In this document: in pieces, positions 45,354 through 55,344 of the stretch
Layout of the letters: every line of letters starts with the position of its first letter
Numbering within the stretch: the stretch's first letter is position 1
Source of the DNA: Macrotis lagotis
Lineage: Eukaryota > Chordata > Mammalia > Peramelemorphia > Peramelidae
Reading direction: 5' to 3'
NCBI RefSeq assembly: GCF_037893015.1
Contig: NC_133658.1
Span: forward strand, 259,759,856 to 259,823,855
Length of the DNA: 64,000 nucleotides
Notes under the pieces: generated by a model
What the model saw: only the letters and a program-made list of their open reading frames with translations
Told to the model about the DNA's origin: nothing
Database searches by the model: none
Position numbers and translations under genes: made by a program

Positions 45354-46435
45354 AGGGATAAATCCAAGATGATGGAGAGAAGCCAGAGAAGCCTGAATTC
45401 TTCACAGTTTCCCTCAGAAACAAAGTTAATCAAACTAAATGGATTCTGGAATAACAGAACCAAATAAAAGACAGAGTGGACTAATTTTCCACCTTAAGAT
45501 ATTTGGAAGGGGGGCAGCTAGGTGGTAGAGCAACAGCCTTGGAGTCAGGAGTGCCTGGGTTCAAATATGGCCTCGGTCACTTAATAATAATTACCTAGCT
45601 TGTGTGGCCTTGGGCAAGCCACTTAACCCCATTGCCTTGCAAAAACCTAAAAAAAAAAAAAAAAGATATTTGGAAAGACTTCAAGGAAAAGTCTGTCTCG
45701 CTTGGGGATATGGGGAGAATGACCTAGCATAAGCAAGTACAGGGGAAAGCAAAGGGAGGTTCTTAGTTGCAGCACAGATTGGCCACTGAGGTTCCTAGTT
45801 CCAGGCTCCGTAAGCCTGTATCACATCAAAACAGCTGTGAAGAGTCCAGTCCCATACAGAAGGCAAATTGTGAGCCCCAGAACCTGTGAGCAGCTTGATT
45901 CAATGGGGTAACCTCAACATAGTAGGGAAGCCTCTAATACTTATGACACCAGTATGCAGAACATCTGTGAGCAAGTACCTGGCCCCAGTAAAAGAAACTC
46001 TCAGTACAGTGACCCCTATGATCCAGAAGAAGAGTACAACTCTAAAAACCACAAACTATGTTTTAAAAAATGAATAAGAAACAGAAAAAAGCCCTGACCA
46101 TAGAAAACTATTGTATTGACAAGGAAGATCACAATACGTATCAGAACAAAACAGTGGGAAAAGATCTATGTGTGAAGTCCCAGAAGGGAATATGAATTGG
46201 TCTCAAACCTCAAAAGTCCTCTTGAAAGAACTCAAAAAGTTTTTTTTAAAAATCAAGTAGAAAAATTGAGGATAGAACTGAGAGGTACACAAGAGAGATT
46301 TAACAGCTTGGAAAAGAAAGCACAAAAACAAAAATTCCTTCAAAAACACAATTGTTCAAATGGAAAAAGAAAGCAACTCTAAAAATATAATTGGCTGAAT
46401 GGAAAAAATAACTCCTTTAAAAATATAATTGGCCA
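45354..46435 (+). mobile_element. L1/HAL1 5' end, second copy
   Basis: Begins 'gggataaatccaagatgatgg' (L1 5' end). After the 5' UTR an ORF1 ATG is plausible near 46070 (MNKKQKKALTIENY), with a stop about 40 codons later; the coiled-coil part continues to 46435. A SINE is inserted at 45509-45662. The 5' UTR is repeated in inverted form at 47390-47705. Confidence 0.78.
45509..45662 (+). repeat. WSINE-like SINE with 13-bp target duplication
   Basis: 'gggggcagctaggtggtagag' to 'gccttgcaaaaacct' and an A-tract. Flanks 'aagatatttggaa' at 45496-45508 and 45663-45675. Confidence 0.95.
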
Positions 46436-48849
46436 GGGACAGAGCCAAGATGATGGTATGGAGGCAGGAATTACAGAAGTTCTTCCACAAAAAACTCCAT
46501 ATGCTGTAAAATCATGACACTAACCAAATTCTAGAGGGACAGAACCCACATAAAGACTGAGTGAAATGATTTTCCAGCCCAAGACAACTAGCTAGATCCA
46601 TGCGAAAGATCTGTTCCACCAGGACTGCTATCCCTGGGCCAGGACTCTGCTGCTTTGCCCATACTCAGAACTAGGGCCCAGTCTGGCCCCCATACTACCA
46701 TAAAGGAGCAGGGACCCTCCTCCAAGCTCCAGGGTAGAGGGGAGTGCTTGGGGTCATCCACAGATAAGAGCACAGGTCAGAGCCTCTCAGAAGACATTGG
46801 AAGAATTTTAAGGTCCCTGGGGGACATACCAAAAATTCCCCAAAATTTTGGAAATATAGTAAATCAGGTCATAGGCCAAGGAAATGAGCAAACAAGAGTA
46901 ACAAAAATTTGGCCATAGAAAATCACTTTGGTTCCCTGGAAGATAAAAATATACACTCAAAAGATGACAAAGTCAAATCTTCTGCCAGACCCCAAGAAAA
47001 TAGGAATGGGCCTCAGACTAAGGAATAGCTCAAAAAAAAAGACTTTGAAAAGCAAAGGTAGAGGAAAAATTGGGAACAGAAATGAGAGCAATGCAGGAAA
47101 ATCTTGAAAACCAAGTCAGCAGCTTGGTAAAGAAGATACAAAAAGAAAGTACCAAAGAAAATCATATGCTAAAAACCAGTTTAGATCAAATAGAAAAAGC
47201 AGTCCAATAGGCCATTGAGGAGAAGAATGCCTTAAAAAGACTCAGAAGAGATAATTTAAAAATTATTGGGCTACCTAAAAGTCATAACCAGGAAAAGAGC
47301 CAAGACTTCCTTTTTCAAGAAATAATGATAAAAAATTGCCCTGAGATCCTAGAAGCAGAGAGTAAAATAGAAATGGAGGGAATCCATTGATTACCTCTTG
47401 TTCTATGTGCCACTGGCTTACTGAGCCTGGAATTAGGAACCTCAGTGGCTAATCTGTACTGTAACTAAGAACCTCCCTTTGCCTTCCCCTGTACTTGCCT
47501 ATGCTAGGTCATTCTCCCCATATCCTCAAGTGAGACAGACTTTTCCTGAAGTCCTTCCAAATACCTTAAGGTGAAAAATTACTCCACTCTGTCTTTTATT
47601 GGGTTCTGTTGCTCCAGAATCCATTTAGTTTGATTAACATTGTTTCTGAGGGAAACTGGGAAGAGTTCAGGGAAATCCCTGGCTTCTCTCCATCATCTTG
47701 GATCTGCCCCTCAATTATCTCTTAATAAAAAAAAAAATTCTTAGGAATATTACAGCCAAATACCAGAACTCCCAAGTCAAAGAGAAAATATTACAAGCAG
47801 CCAGAAAGAAACAATTCAATTACTGTGGCAACTCAGTAGCATCTACATTAAGGGCTCATAGAACATGGAATATGATACTCAAGAAGGCAAAAGAGCTTGG
47901 AATGTAACCAAGAATCAACTACCCAGCAAAACTAAACATCCTCTTTCAGGGGAAAAAATGGGCATTCAATGAAACAGGGGACTTTCAAACTTTCCTGCTG
48001 AAACAACTAGAACTGAACAGAAAGTTTGATCTTCAAGTACAAGAACTCAGGTGGAGCATAGAGAGGGTAGACAGGAAGGGCAAATAATGAGGTATTTAAT
48101 AATGCTGCATTGTGTTTATTCCTGCGTGGGAAAAAAGATAATGTTAATTCATATGAACTCATTTATCAGAGCAGTTAGAAGGAGCATATATAGACAAGGC
48201 ATAGGAGGGAGCTGAATATAATGGTATAAAGATGGAATCAATGGGTGATAAAGGAAAGTACTGGGAGAAAGGGAAAATAGAGGTAGAATGAGCTAAGAGA
48301 TTTCATGTAAAAGAGTCAAGAAAAAGTTTTTTTGCAATGGAGTGTAAGGGTAAGGCAGTATGAGTGAGCCTTCATTCTCATTAGAAATGGCTCAGAGAAG
48401 AAATAACATACATGCTCAATAGTATATAGAAATATACTTACCCTAGAGGGAAAAGGAGAAGAAAGGGATGGGAGAAGGGGATCTGGGGGAGTGGAGGGGG
48501 AGTTTAGGTAATAAAAGAGAAGGAAGATCATGGGAGAGGGAGATACAACACACTTCTGAGGAAGGACAGGGTGAAAGAAGAGAGACAATAGAATAAATGG
48601 GAGTGGAGAGAAATAGTAACAATAGCAACTGTGGGAAAAATATTAAAGCAAGTTCTCTGACGGACTTATCATAAAGAATGCAACTGATCCCAGAGACAGA
48701 GTTGATGGTATTGGAACACAGACCGAAGCATATTTTTTCCCTCTCACTTCAATTCTCTTGAGATTTCTCTATCTTGTGGGGGGAGGGAGGGGTTTATGTC
48801 TGCATTCACAAGATTTTTGTAGTAATGTGAAAATAAATAAATCATTTAT
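46436..48849 (+). mobile_element. HAL1-like element C (ORF1-only L1)
   Basis: 5' end 'gggacagagccaagatgatgg', 5' UTR, ORF1 start near 46885, coiled coil (47045-47235), RRM-like part ('gagataatttaaaaattattggg' near 47250), an inverted insert at 47390-47705, C-terminal domain (NIIAKYQNSQVKEKI-like at 47740 to 47960, 'ctctttcaggggaaaa') and an untranslated tail to 48849. No endonuclease or reverse transcriptase is present between ORF1 and the 3' end. All frames are broken. Confidence 0.83.
47390..47705 (-). repeat. Inverted copy of an L1 5' UTR inside element C
   Basis: Reverse complement of the 5' end at 45354-45800 with high similarity: 'ccatcatcttggat' at 47690-47703 faces 'atccaagatgatgg' at 45362-45375. 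The flanks 'gattacctctt' and 'aattatctctt' look like a target duplication. There is no A-tail at the truncated end. Confidence 0.8.
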
Positions 48850-48854
48850 AAAAA

Positions 48855-48990
48855 TTAGATTGCTCACTATCAGTGGGAGGGGGGGAGAGAAAGGAAAATT
48901 TAGAACTCAAAGTCTTACCAAAAAATGATTGTTGGAAAGTATCTTCGCATATTGTTGGAAAAATAAATAAATACATAAATAAGTTTGTTT
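48855..48990 (+). repeat. L1 3' end fragment
   Basis: 'gtgggagggggggagagaaagg', 'gaactcaaagtcttacc' and an A-rich AAATAAAT tail match the 3' end at 63860-63960. Confidence 0.7.
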
Positions 48991-49002
48991 AATAATACAA
49001 TG

Positions 49003-49173
49003 TGGGGGAGGGCAGCTAGGTGGTGCAATGGATAGAACACTTGCCCTGGAGTCAGGAGTACCTGAGTTCAAATCTGGCCTCAGATACTTAATAATTACCT
49101 AGCTGTGTGGCTTTGGGCAAGCTATTTAACCCCATTGCCTTGCAAAAACCTAAAAAAATAATAAAAATAAAAA
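49003..49173 (+). repeat. WSINE-like SINE with target duplication
   Basis: Complete sense copy ending 'gccttgcaaaaacctaaaaa'. Flanks 'aatacaatg' at 48994-49002 and 49174-49182. Confidence 0.93.
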
Positions 49174-49182
49174 AATACAATG

Positions 49183-49594
49183 GACCTAAAGGAAAAGGAG
49201 ATGCAAAATCTAACTGAAGAAAATAATTCCTTAAACATTAGAATTGGGCAAGTGGAAATTAATGAAACTTCAAGAAAGAGTCAAGTAAATCAAAAAATAA
49301 AAAATAGAAGAAAATATAAAATACCTTATTGGAAAAACAACTCACCTGGAAGATAGATTAGGCGAGATAATTTAGGAGTTATTGGACTACTTGAAAACTA
49401 TGATTAAAGAAAACACATTTCAAGAAATTATCAAGGAAAACTGCCCTGGTATCCCTAGAACCAGAGCATAAAATAGTAATTGAAAGAATCCACTGATCAC
49501 CTCCTAAAAGGGATGTCAAAATGAAAATGAAAATATAAAGGAATATTGTAGTAAAATTTCAGAATTATCAGCTCAAGGGCAAAAAGTCAAAAGG
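49183..49594 (+). repeat. L1 ORF1 fragment
   Basis: Coiled-coil heptads (EENNSL near 49215), then the RRM start near 49365 ('gagataatttaggagttattgg') and 'ctgccctggtatccc', up to the LTR at 49595. Frames are broken. Confidence 0.75.
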
Positions 49595-49905
49595 TGAACC
49601 CTTGGTAAAAAGGAAGGTGATGCTATAAAAGGAAGTGAATGCAAAGCTGTTTATTGAGAGAAAGTACAGTGGGTTGGATCTGAGCAGACTCCAGAAGTGG
49701 TAGTGGGGAAAGCAAGTCTTTTTATAGGGTATGGAAGAAAGGAAGCAGGGTGGAATGATTTCTATAGGGACTGTGAACTGTTGGGGTCTCCATGGAGGAG
49801 TTGTTTTGTTTGGAATTTCTGAGGAGTTTAAGATTTGTGGCCTTAGGAAAGGATAATCAATGGGGCCCTACTGGGCAAGAATGAAATTCAGGCCTGGATC
49901 CAACA
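49595..49905 (-). repeat. 3' LTR of the ERV
   Basis: About 311 bp, TG...CA bounded. On the minus strand it starts after a purine-rich tract ('aaaaaggctagaa'). A TATA box lies at complement 49719-49726 and an AATAAA at complement 49650-49655, about 65 bp downstream, as in U3-R. The exact outer edge (49595) is inferred from the TG/CA rule and the join to L1 sequence. Confidence 0.7.
49719..49726 (-). promoter_or_regulatory. LTR TATA box
   Basis: 'TATAAAAA' on the minus strand in the U3 part of the LTR, in the expected place upstream of the polyadenylation signal. No evidence for activity. Confidence 0.6.
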
Positions 49906-49929
49906 TTCTAGCCTTTTTGTCTTAATTTT

Positions 49930-51364
49930 ACTATTACTTAATTTTACTGGGGTAAAAGGTTGGTTCTTCTGAAACTGCTTCTACCAGAGTGTGGATGATG
50001 GTATCATCAGGTACACCAAAGAGTAAATGGTGGTACTGCTGGCATCCTTTGGTCCAAAGTAGCATCATGAATTTGGCATCTGAAATGTTGCCGTTTTCAC
50101 TGTCATTTGGAATGAAGGATGTAAACATCTGGAACAAAGCAGGACCTAAGAAGAGTGCCAAAAAAGACCATGATTGTGGGATTAATATGGAAAAGAGCCA
50201 AGGGAGTATTTGAGAGGATTGAAACCAACTGGACAGGTGTCAGCTGATTTTTTCCCTAATACATGAGAATCTTATCAGTCATTTTTAGCAGCATCCTGAG
50301 CCAATCCAAACTGATTATCATAGAAACAGCATTCTTCATCCAGGAACAAACAGAGGCCTCCCTTCTTGGCAGTCAGTAGGTCTGGTTCCTATCTGTTTTG
50401 TAAGTTTGCAGTGGCTAGGAAATCCTGTTGATCTTGAATTTTTAGATTTTTGGCTATCTCATTAAGACTTGCCTGAAGGTCTTGTGATAGCTGCTGAAAG
50501 TAATGCAGAGAAGATGTGATGCCTCCTACCCCTGTACCTTATCCAGAAAGGATGCCTACAGCCACTAAGAAAGGAATGAGAGTGAGGGCCCTTTGGTACC
50601 TTGCATGTGTCTTGAGGGTGACAGGAAGGGACTGATTGTTAGGGGCTACCTCAATGTGGGATAAGAGGTGTTTTGCAGCATTCCCACAGAGAAAGAAGTT
50701 CTCATCTCGTCTCAAGCATACACCAAGGTAGAAAGAGAATGGGTGAGCAAATTAATTCCTCTCCTTATACCAAAGTGAGAGAGAACCCACAAGGGCTGGG
50801 CCTGCTATGGGTTGTAAAGGGGGTCATTCTACCTCAAACTCAGTCAAAAAAAAGTTTGGTTTCAGTGTCCACTAACATGCTGGAGTTGTTGGTTAGTCTT
50901 AAGAAATGGATTCAGCTCCTTTGGTCAACAGGTTCTATGAGTAGAGTCCAGTCTGGACTCTACATATTGGTTGGCCCCTGCAGTATTGAGCAGTAAGATC
51001 AGATAAGTTCAGATAAGATCTGAGGTAGAAGCTATCAAAGATAGGGAAACTGAGAATCAAAAGGGATGGATAAACAGGCCATTTGCAAAGAGGAAGATAG
51101 AATATGATCAGAGGATGGGGAAAGTAGCAGTATATTATTGCCAGATGTCATCTGCAAGAAGCCTACTAGGGTTTTGGAGATGGACTGTGACCAGGAGATG
51201 CAAAGGAGGACCTGATCAAGTAAAGAAATATTGATAGCAACAGGGCCAGTGATGGGAGTGTTGATCAGAGAGAGAAAAGAAAGTGAAGAATAATAATCAC
51301 TGTAAAGCTTGGAAGCCACTGTTGGCAAGAGAGATAGAGTAATTGCCCAGAAGAGTATCAACAC
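49930..51364 (-). pseudogene. ERV env, broken
   Basis: Envelope glycoprotein gene of gammaretroviral type. A 109-codon frame (51035-51364) starts with a hydrophobic leader and is likely the surface-subunit N-terminus. The transmembrane subunit shows a fusion-peptide-like hydrophobic stretch (LIPFLVAVGI) near 50560, the CX6CC disulfide motif (codons 50336-50362, GGLC...ECCFY), and a C-terminal piece (49934-50161) with LGPALFQMF. The part between the CX6CC motif and that piece, which should hold the membrane anchor, is largely missing. Several stops and frame changes; no protein is expected. Confidence 0.8.
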
Positions 51365-51993
51365 AATCTAGAAAGGCATTATACACTTTCTTCTGAAGAG
51401 AAAGAAAGGCAAGAATATAAAGCCATATAGATAAAGAGCTGGGAGTGGTAGAGACAGTCAGCAATTTTTGCAAGATCAGGATTAGTAAAATTGAGTAAAG
51501 AGTGAGCCAAATTAAGGGTTCAATCTAAATGCTGAGAGGTCAGAAATCATTGGACTGGTGGGACTGATGGTGAGGGAGAGCTAAGGAAGTAAAAATTAGA
51601 GAGAAAAAGAAATTGAGTCATTATGAAAGAAGAGAGTTATAAAAATAAATTTGTCCAGGCGAGAAATGGATTAATTCACCCTAAAGCCAAAGAAAGGAGA
51701 CACTAGAATGAATATCCTCTGTGGGTCTTCTTCCTATAGAGTTGAAGAGGAGACTATCTCCAGTTCATAGACAGCAAGATGAGGATCAGATAGGTCATGA
51801 AGCAGAGCAATTGAAATATCCCTAGAATCAGGAGATGCAGAATGTTTTAAATTAGAGAAATGAACTCAATAATCGAAGTCCTTTAGTTTAGCAGCTGTAG
51901 GGGTAGTAAGGAAAACTTGATAGGGACCTGTCCACTTGGGCCTGAGACTTTTAGTTTGTTCCAGAAGGAGCCTCAGTAAAACCCGATCCCCAG

Positions 51994-52141
51994 GGGCAGC
52001 TAGGTGGTGCAATGGATAAAGCACCCGCCCTGGAGTCAGGAGTATCTAAGTTCAAATCTGGCCTCAGACATTTAATAATTACCTAGCTGTGTGATCTTGG
52101 GCAAGCCTCTTAACCCCACTGCCTTGCAAATAAAATAAAAT
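51994..52141 (+). repeat. WSINE-like SINE in the ERV integrase
   Basis: Sense copy 'gggcagctaggtggtgcaatgg' to 'gccttgcaaataaaataaaat'. Flanks 'aaacccgatccccag' (51979-51993) and 'aaacccaatcaccag' (52142-52156) differ at two bases. Confidence 0.93.
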
Positions 52142-52565
52142 AAACCCAATCACCAGGTTAAAGGGGAGTTATTTTTGGATAATCTGGAGAGGGGAGGGGA
52201 AGAGTTCTGTTAGTATGTTCCCTCTGGTGATGCCATGTGAGCATAAGGGTGAGAATGTAGACACCAACAGAGGGATCAAGTTCAGGTGGGAATTGGCCAA
52301 GGAGGAAATGATGTCCATATATAAGTGCAAAGGGGCTCAAGCCAAGGGGTACCTTAGGGTGGCTCAAATTCTGATCAGTGCAAGAGGGAGAAGGGAAACT
52401 CAGTCTGAGTGCATCTCCAAAAATAATTTAGTTAAATGTGATTTTAAGATTGAATTTTCTACTTTGCCTAAGGACTGAGGCCTATACAGTATATGGAGAT
52501 GCCAGGTGTTGCCAAGGGATTGAGAAAAGAACTGAATGACCTTGGAAATGAAGGGAGGAAAAACT

Positions 52566-52735
52566 AGAGGCAGCAAGGTGGAGTGATAGAGCACTGGCCC
52601 TGGAATCAGGAGGACCTGAGTTCAAATTCAACTTCACCTACCAAGTAATTACCTGACTGCGAAGAAGGGTGAAGAAGGCATTCAACTTGGGCAAATAATT
52701 TAACCCCATTGCCTTACAAACTATCCCCCCCAAAA
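52566..52735 (+). repeat. WSINE-like SINE in the ERV integrase, diverged
   Basis: 'gaggcagcaaggtggagtgatagagcactggccctggaatcagg' to 'cccattgccttacaaac'. The middle carries a 20-bp duplication-like insert ('gaagaagggtgaagaaggcattc'). Older than the copy at 51994. Confidence 0.85.
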
Positions 52736-53200
52736 GAAAAGAAAGAGGTTGGAAGTCCAAAATGAGGGATCAGATGATTTTACAAGACCTTAGAGACCTC
52801 AGAGGCTTTTTCAGTCATATGAAGGAAAGCCTCTATCCAGCCTGAAAAGGTATCCCCCAATGTCAGGAGGACTTTATGCTTCCATACTGGAACATGTTAG
52901 TGAAATCAAATTTCCAGTCTTGGCTGGAGACATACCCACAGGCTTGGGCTGGGAAAGAAGAAGAAGGGATACAAAAGATCTCCTTGAGATGAGGTACAGT
53001 TATTGATATGACAGTCTTTGATAAGTTTCAGAAGGGTGTTAGAGCAGGAGAACTAATCAGTGGGAATAGAAACTGTCCTACATGGAGGAAATCATGAAAG
53101 TGAGAAAGAAAGGTGCCTGCTTGCTTTTGGAGAAGGAGAAAACAGTCATTCTGAGTTAGCCAGAATCCAGAATCCAGACTGATGCATCATTAAACAGGCT

Positions 53201-53560
53201 GTTATCCCTCTATGTCCTGTAGTACCTAACCCATATACATGGCTTTGCCTCATTCCCTCTTCTACCTAATTGAAGGTGTGTCTAGGGTTGGCAATCAGTC
53301 TATTTGGCTGCCTAGTGGCCACAGAGGTGGGCATATACCGATGGCCCTTACAATGGATTACTGCCAAAGGAGAGAAGAAGGACATGACAGAAAGGAGTTT
53401 AGATCAGCATTAGTTATACAAGAGCCATTAAAATTCAGGAAGTCCTTTTCTGCCCAAATAGAGGCATGAGAATGTAAACTATGAAAAGCATATGGAGAAT
53501 CTCTATAGGTGTTAATACATTTCTCTTTTGCTAGAGTAAGGTTCAAATTAAAGGAATGAG
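53201..53560 (-). pseudogene. ERV RNase H remnant
   Basis: C-terminal part of RNase H. The minus-strand frame 53358-53546 contains YRDSPYAF (cf. YTDSRYAF) and a FLNFNGS stretch. A following HCKGHR box near 53345 in the other frame matches the RNase H end. The N-terminal half and the whole reverse transcriptase are missing. Confidence 0.75.
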
Positions 53561-53639
53561 CTTTGCTTGCTGAGATGCCTGTGGAGGGAAGGGGCTTGAC
53601 TCAATGAAAGAGGTAGAGGATCATGGCATATCCATGAGT

Positions 53640-54310
53640 TTTTGTGGGTCCTTTATATTCTGGCAAGACATAGAAGGTGGCTCCCCATGACTAGGAGAAA
53701 AGATGTTGCCTTACCTGCTAGAGTTATTCAAGGTTCTGCTTACATGATGGGTTTGAGGGCCCAGCAGGATCCTAGGCACCACCAGTTATTTATGACTAAA
53801 CCCAAAAGAGAAGAAGGAAGGGAATTAGGAGTTGATTGCTATCCTTTCTTTCAAGGAAGAGAGGTACAGTCTGACTTCCAATGTCCTTCTTTGCCACATC
53901 TAAGGCAAGGCTTGGAGATGGATCTAGGGTTTTGGGAATTGAGCTACCAAAAATCACAACCTTCCATATTTAAAACAATCTTTTCTGGGATTATTACCAT
54001 TATTAAATGCCCTTTGGGGGTTTCTGGACCCATTTGTCTGGAATGTGGCTTTCTCTTCAACCTGATAATTAAAGACTGAGAAAGTCACATTGTCTGGGGT
54101 TCATCCTCCATCTTCCTCAGTTTTCTATGTTTATCAGGGGCAAACAGAGAAATGGAGTGAATATTTAAGAAAATAATCCCTTCAGGAGATTCAGGATTAA
54201 CATTAGTATATTTGGTAGTAACCTCTTTAAGTCTGTTAAGGAATGTTATGGGGTTTTCACTGGGGCTCTCTGAAACCTCCTTAACTTTGTCAGTTTTCCA
54301 GCTTGCAATT
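53640..54310 (-). pseudogene. ERV gag (capsid C-terminus and nucleocapsid), broken
   Basis: Minus strand: an ESPSENPITFLNRLKEV block (near 54220-54280) is the major homology region zone of gammaretroviral capsid. The nucleocapsid zinc knuckle CLRCGKEGHWKSDC (CX2CX4HX4C) is encoded at 53867-53908. Matrix and the capsid N-terminus are absent. At least two stops lie between the blocks. Confidence 0.83.
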
Positions 54311-55275
54311 TTTTCTGTGCAAAAACTTTTTAATTTAATGTAATCAAAATTATCTAGTATTTCTTAATGATGTTCTCCATATCTTCCTTGGTCATAAACT
54401 GCTTCCCTTTCCATAGATCTGACAGATAAACTATTCCTTGATCTCTTAGTTTGCTTATAATAATGGTTTTTATGTCTAAATCCTGTATCCATTTTGATTT
54501 TATCTTGGTATAGGGTGTGAGGTGTTGGTCTAATCCAAGTTTCTGCCATATTAACTTCCAATTTCCCCAAAAGTTTTTATTGAAGAGAGAGTTTTATCCC
54601 CAAAGCTTGACTCTTTGGGTTTATCAAACAGCAGATTACTACAATCATTTCCTGCTATTGCACCTAGTCTATTCCACTGATCTACCACTCTGTTTCTTAG
54701 CAATACCAGACAGTCTTGGTGACTGATGCTTTATAATATAATTTTAGATCTGGTAGGGCTAAATCACCTTCTTTTGCCCTTTTTTTCACTAAATTCCTGG
54801 AAATTCTTGACTTTTTATTTCTCCAGATAATTTTACTTACAATTTTTTCTAACCCATTAAAGTAATTTTTTGGAATTTTGATTGGTTAGGGCACTAAATA
54901 AGTAGTTTAATTTAGGTCGAAGTGTCATTTTTATTATAGTAGCTCAGCCTATCCACGAGCAGTTAACATTTACCCAGTTATTTAAACCTGATTTTATTTG
55001 TGTGAGAAGTGTTTTATAATTGTTTTCAAAAAGTTTCAGGTAGACTCCCAAGTACTTTATATTGTCTGAAGTTACTTTGAATGGGATTTCCCTTTCTAGC
55101 TCTTTCTGTTGCATCTTGCTAGTCATACATAGAAATGCTGAGGATTTGTGAGGGTTTATATCCTGAAACTTTACTAAAGTTGCTAATTATTTCTAGTAGT
55201 TTCTTAGATGATTTTTTGGGTGTTCTCTAGGTCATCATGTCATCTGCAAAGAGTGAGAGTTTTGTCTCTTCAGTA
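54311..55275 (-). repeat. Antisense L1 ORF2 fragment
   Basis: Reading the minus strand from 55270: FADDMM near 55245, then LLEIISNF, the fingers-to-C-terminal region, and SLFNKNFWGNW and LDQHLTPYTKIKSKW near 54490-54590 (frame 54364-54570). It ends at the KAFAQ-like block near 54315, where the ERV begins. Many frameshifts. Confidence 0.85.
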
Positions 55276-55344
55276 CAAGGACTATATTGATGAAAGATGT
55301 TGTGGGCACAAGTTGATTTTGATGTGATGATATAAAAAAATTAA

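Larger units (their letters stand above)
51850..53200 (-). pseudogene. ERV integrase, broken by two SINEs
   Basis: Integrase core and C-terminal domains of pol. Visible blocks on the minus strand: the FSGW-type core region near 52850, YRPQSLGKVE near 52490, PLGLSPFALIYG near 52320, and the SH3-like GPYQVFLTTP near 51915. These are typical of gammaretroviral integrases. Sense SINEs at 51994-52141 and 52566-52735 split it, and stops occur throughout. Confidence 0.82.
49595..54310 (-). mobile_element. Degenerate ERV1/gammaretrovirus-like provirus
   Basis: Antisense, in order from 54310: gag capsid/nucleocapsid, RNase H, integrase, env, one LTR. There is no 5' LTR; the left half stops abruptly at about 54310 against an antisense L1. 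Protease and reverse transcriptase are absent: only about 330 bp separate the nucleocapsid zinc knuckle from RNase H. Stops and frameshifts occur in every gene. Two SINEs lie inside integrase. Old host-resident copy, no working product. Confidence 0.9.

Noticed and set aside
53642-54079. 145-codon plus-strand frame in the 49.6-54.3 kb region
   Set aside because: It lies over gag on the opposite strand; the minus strand carries the zinc knuckle and capsid block, so this is a shadow.
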